Source: Pegea sp. RAD2-039 (taxonomy: Eukaryota; Chordata; Thaliacea; Salpida; Salpidae). From it: a stretch of 64,000 nucleotides of DNA. The notes beneath the pieces are model-generated. The model was not told the DNA's origin and searched no databases. It saw nothing but the letters and a program-made list of their open reading frames with translations. Below, piece by piece: positions 60,893-64,000 of this stretch. Position 1 is the stretch's first letter. Each line of letters starts with the position of its first letter. The translations under genes and the position numbers were made by a program. Where the stretch lies: contig JAQGEQ010000165.1 of NCBI GenBank assembly GCA_034620365.1, positions 1 through 64,000 on the forward strand. The letters are read 5' to 3'.

Positions 60893-63800
60893 TCAATCTT
60901 CTTCATCAGATTCATTTGAGACAGATTCTAGAGAATTGTAAGCTGAAAAAGTGGTTTAAATTCAAAGATTTTCTCCAAATTCATCTCAACTTACATCTGC
61001 TACCTGTGAAAGGAACCAACCAGCCGACTTGAAATAGTTTCTCAATATCTTCAAGACGAGTTCCTTTTGTTTCAGGTAAAAACAGGAAGATGAAGACACA
61101 ACCAGTTGCAGCAAAGATTGAATATAACAGAAACGCACCTACAAACAAAACCACATCAAAACCTCAGAAATATTGTTTCTAAAAGTTTATTTAAAATAAA
61201 AAAACGTCAAAATTTTACAACTAACCAAAGAAAGTTTGAATTTATCATTTAAAAAAGTGACTTTAAAACCATCTATTAATTTAAATATTTAATTTTCATT
61301 AAAATTTCTCTTCCACGAAAGTAACCTTGATAAGTTAAAGCTTGAGTAATATTTAGAAACGTCAACGAGACAACCACATTCGCAACCCAATTAACTGCTG
61401 TACTGTAAGAGTTACAAGTTTCTCGAGCCCATTGTGGATATATTTCAGCATTTATTGTCCACGGCATAGGACCCATACCTAATCGGACAAAAATTAGAAA
61501 GAGATAGAAGTAAGATGTAAAATTACCAGGTGCAAAAAATATCAAATAAGTTATCATTCCTACAAGAGCCATAATTGAATATTTAGTTGGACAATAATTA
61601 GAAGCAAATGAGAATTTGGTTGTTTCGTTCACACTTGTACATCTTCCATTAATAGCCACCTTAAAAAGTCACTTCTCAAATCATTGAAGAAATGTTCGTG
61701 AAGTTTAAATTTCTATAAACTCTTGATGTAGTGAATTAAAAGATTTTGTAAGATGAACAAATGCAACTTCATTTGAAATTCAATTTTCAGTTTAAGTGAA
61801 GAGCTTTTTGAATATCAGCAAATAACCTGAGGGTTTGTCTGATTGATTGGCAAGCAAGAAGAATATTGAACTTGATGAGAAGTATTAGGAGATTTGACGA
61901 AACAGTAACCACAAGATGGTGACTGCATACAGTCGGCGCAGTTTCTAGAGTTAATTTCTCAGTTATGTGAACAAATTCAGTTTTGAAGCTTACTGGAAAG
62001 AGTAACAGAAGCTATCTCCTGGTGTTTGTTGATGATTAAGTACTAAAGGTGAGTTTAGAGATGATAGAAGAAAACCAAGAGATAAAAATAGCAGTGAAAA
62101 TGTTACTCCTGAAATAAATTACAAATAATCTTATTTAATGAAATAGTTTCCAGATTTGAGAAAATATATTTACAAATTAGTGAAAGACAAACCAGTTAAA
62201 CTCATTAAAGTTAGACTTCGTCTTCCCATTCTTTCAACCAACAAAATTCCAACTAAAGTAAATAAAAAATTGACAAAAGCAACTCCTGCAGCTAACCAGA
62301 TGGCGGTACTTTTATCACCAACTCCTGACATTTGAACTATAGTAGCAGAATAATACCTACAAAAATATTTTCTCTTTTTCAACCAAGTTTGCTTTCAGTA
62401 ACTCAATCTTACATAATGGTATTTATTCCAGATAATTGCTGAATAAGTTGAAGACTACATCCAACAATCAGAGCTCGCCGCAAACTACAATCTTTGAAAA
62501 TATTACATAAGGTGATAATACCTGAAAATATTGATTGAAAAGAAAATATTTTGTGAATAATTGTCTTCTGTACCCTGATTGGTTGATTTTTTCTCAGAAA
62601 TTGATTTTAGAGATTCATATTCCGTCTCCGCTGCTTCTTTGTTGTCTGAAATCTGCAAATTTGATTTTCAATAAATTGACCAATCAGCAGGTTCAGAAAA
62701 AACTTTGAAATAAATTTGAAATGTTCAAATTATTTAGTCATTTAAAGATATATTGAGTATAAAATAGAAAAGAGAGATTCTGTCACTTATTCAGATTATT
62801 TCTAATAAATTAGTTTTTTTAATTCAATCAGTTTTTATATTAGAATATCAATAAAAATGTAAAAATATTAAAAAATTTTGAAAATGATTTTTTTTAAATC
62901 TTTTTTTGAAGCTAATAAATAATAATGATGATAATTATTAACTTATTATTGAAATAAATCAGGTTATTAGAAGAACAAGCTGTCAACAAAATATTAAAAA
63001 TCTATTTTTTTTGAAAGAATCAGAAGATTTACTTTTAATGAAATACCTTCAACAAAATCTCTCTAGCGTTTGAATATTTATTTTTATTAATTAACCATCT
63101 TGGACTTTCTGGTAGAAAACAGAAACCAACAAACTGAATAAATGCTGGAACAGCAGCTAGTCCAAGCATAAACCTAAACAAGAAGATAGACAAAGCTCCT
63201 TAAATTCATCTGAACAATCTCACCTCCATCCATTTTCTTTATCTTTACTAAATAATCCGTCAATACAACTTGCAACAAATTGACCGAATGTGATCATCAC
63301 ATTGTTGAAAGTGACAAGTCTACCGCGTATATTAGCAGGAGATATTTCAGCAATATAAACAGGCGCAGTCATTGAAGCAATTCCTTCAAAATTGTTTCAT
63401 TCAACAAAAATCTGATTAAAACCAACACTCACCAATACCACCTCCTACTATAGCTCTTCCCACTAAAAGAACTTCTTTAGTTTTTGTTAAAGATAATATT
63501 AAAGATCCAGAAATAAAGATTAAACTCGCAATTAGCATTGAACCTTTTCTTCCAAAATATGAGTTTAATATTCCACCAATTAAAGAAAATAAAGCAGCGA
63601 AAAAGACAGTTACTGATATCACCATCTCCTAAATTGTTATTTTCATTTAAGATGAAATATTGAACAACAAATTACCTGCCAAAGTGTGGAGAGATAAAAC
63701 TCATCTTTCAACATAATCATGGCTCCACTGATCACACCTGTATCATATCCAAATAAGAATCCTCCAATAGCAGTGAAAAATGTCAACAAGTAGACAAACA

Positions 63801-63975
63801 TCTTCGAGTTATTCTGTCAAAAAATGAGAGAAATTTGAGTTTATTTGAACTTGAGTTAAAAATTTCAAATGAATCGACTAAATGTTTATCAGAGAGAAAG
63901 TTTTTAACAAACTTTGATGGGAGAAGATGTTGTGAGCAAGGACACGCTGATGTCGTCAACAGTTTCTTCCATCAT
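60893..63975 (-). CDS. Proton/myo-inositol cotransporter (HMIT, SLC2A13 type)
   Basis: The start ATG is at 63975 ([10 protein letters not shown]) and the stop at 60893, with about twelve exons and mostly short introns. Sugar-transporter landmarks appear in order: [16 protein letters not shown] (about 63750, helix 1), FGRKGSM (about 63560), [11 protein letters not shown] (63440), [16 protein letters not shown] (63330), PESPRWL (about 63110), [16 protein letters not shown] (about 62350-62450), ERMGRRSL (62215), a Cys-rich outer loop with [13 protein letters not shown] (about 61900), [15 protein letters not shown] (about 61460), and [12 protein letters not shown] (about 61050). [19 protein letters not shown] and the long Cys-containing loop between helices 9 and 10 are marks of HMIT, which carries inositol with protons into the cell, rather than of glucose transporters. 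The end is acidic and Ser-rich (SNESDEED). All twelve helices are accounted for, so it should be functional. Confidence 0.9.
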
Positions 63976-64000
63976 AATTAAATAATAAATAAATTCTGAT

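Overview
The window is the end of a chromosome from an AT-rich animal genome. It opens with CCCTAA repeats, the C-rich strand of the TTAGGG telomere. The rest is intron-rich nuclear DNA with many introns of about 45-60 bp, GT-AG splice sites and AATAAA poly(A) signals. The gene content is animal: a proton/myo-inositol transporter, mitochondrial ribosomal protein mS35, a four-MBT chromatin reader, an Ig/FN3 muscle-type protein, and astacin, trypsin and ShKT secreted enzymes. An invertebrate with a compact gene structure fits best; I cannot name the phylum. All multi-exon models below were spliced by eye from ORF fragments, splice sites and phase, so exon edges need RNA support.

Subtelomere, 1 to about 21 kb. 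This part is gene-poor. It holds two near-identical intact seven-helix receptor-like genes (1097-2131 and 16396-17430, both minus) and a decayed third copy (about 6100-6840). Between them lies a secreted, probably GPI-anchored Thr/Asn/Pro repeat protein (10364-15313) made of about 300 pentapeptides, with a cluster of indels in the middle. A 350-bp repeat occurs at 8.1 and 19.7 kb, and a diverged SINE-like piece at 20.2 and 53.3 kb.

Middle, 22-37 kb, all minus strand. First comes an unrecognised acidic protein whose nine exons are all phase 0 and divisible by three (22095-26386). A pair of inverted 80-bp repeats flanks its first six exons. Next is a secreted ShKT-trypsin protease (28042-31584). 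After it is a larger locus (32417-36975) in which a complete astacin metalloprotease, three ShKT domains and a complete trypsin can be joined in phase as one protein. The two protease loci share a promoter layout: GGAAATCAC about 30 bp upstream of a TATA box.

Right part, 40-64 kb. A long plus-strand gene (40185-52568) encodes a protein ordered Ig, Ig, five FN3, four Ig, as in vertebrate myomesin. An alternative acidic last exon (43366-44444) would make a short form. Both C-termini carry a K-V-x-F motif of the kind that docks protein phosphatase 1. Then come an L3MBTL2/MBTD1-type MBT protein (54752-57208), mitochondrial ribosomal protein mS35 (58860-60269) and, convergent to it, an HMIT-type inositol transporter (60893-63975, minus). 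These last three are ordinary single-copy housekeeping or regulatory genes.
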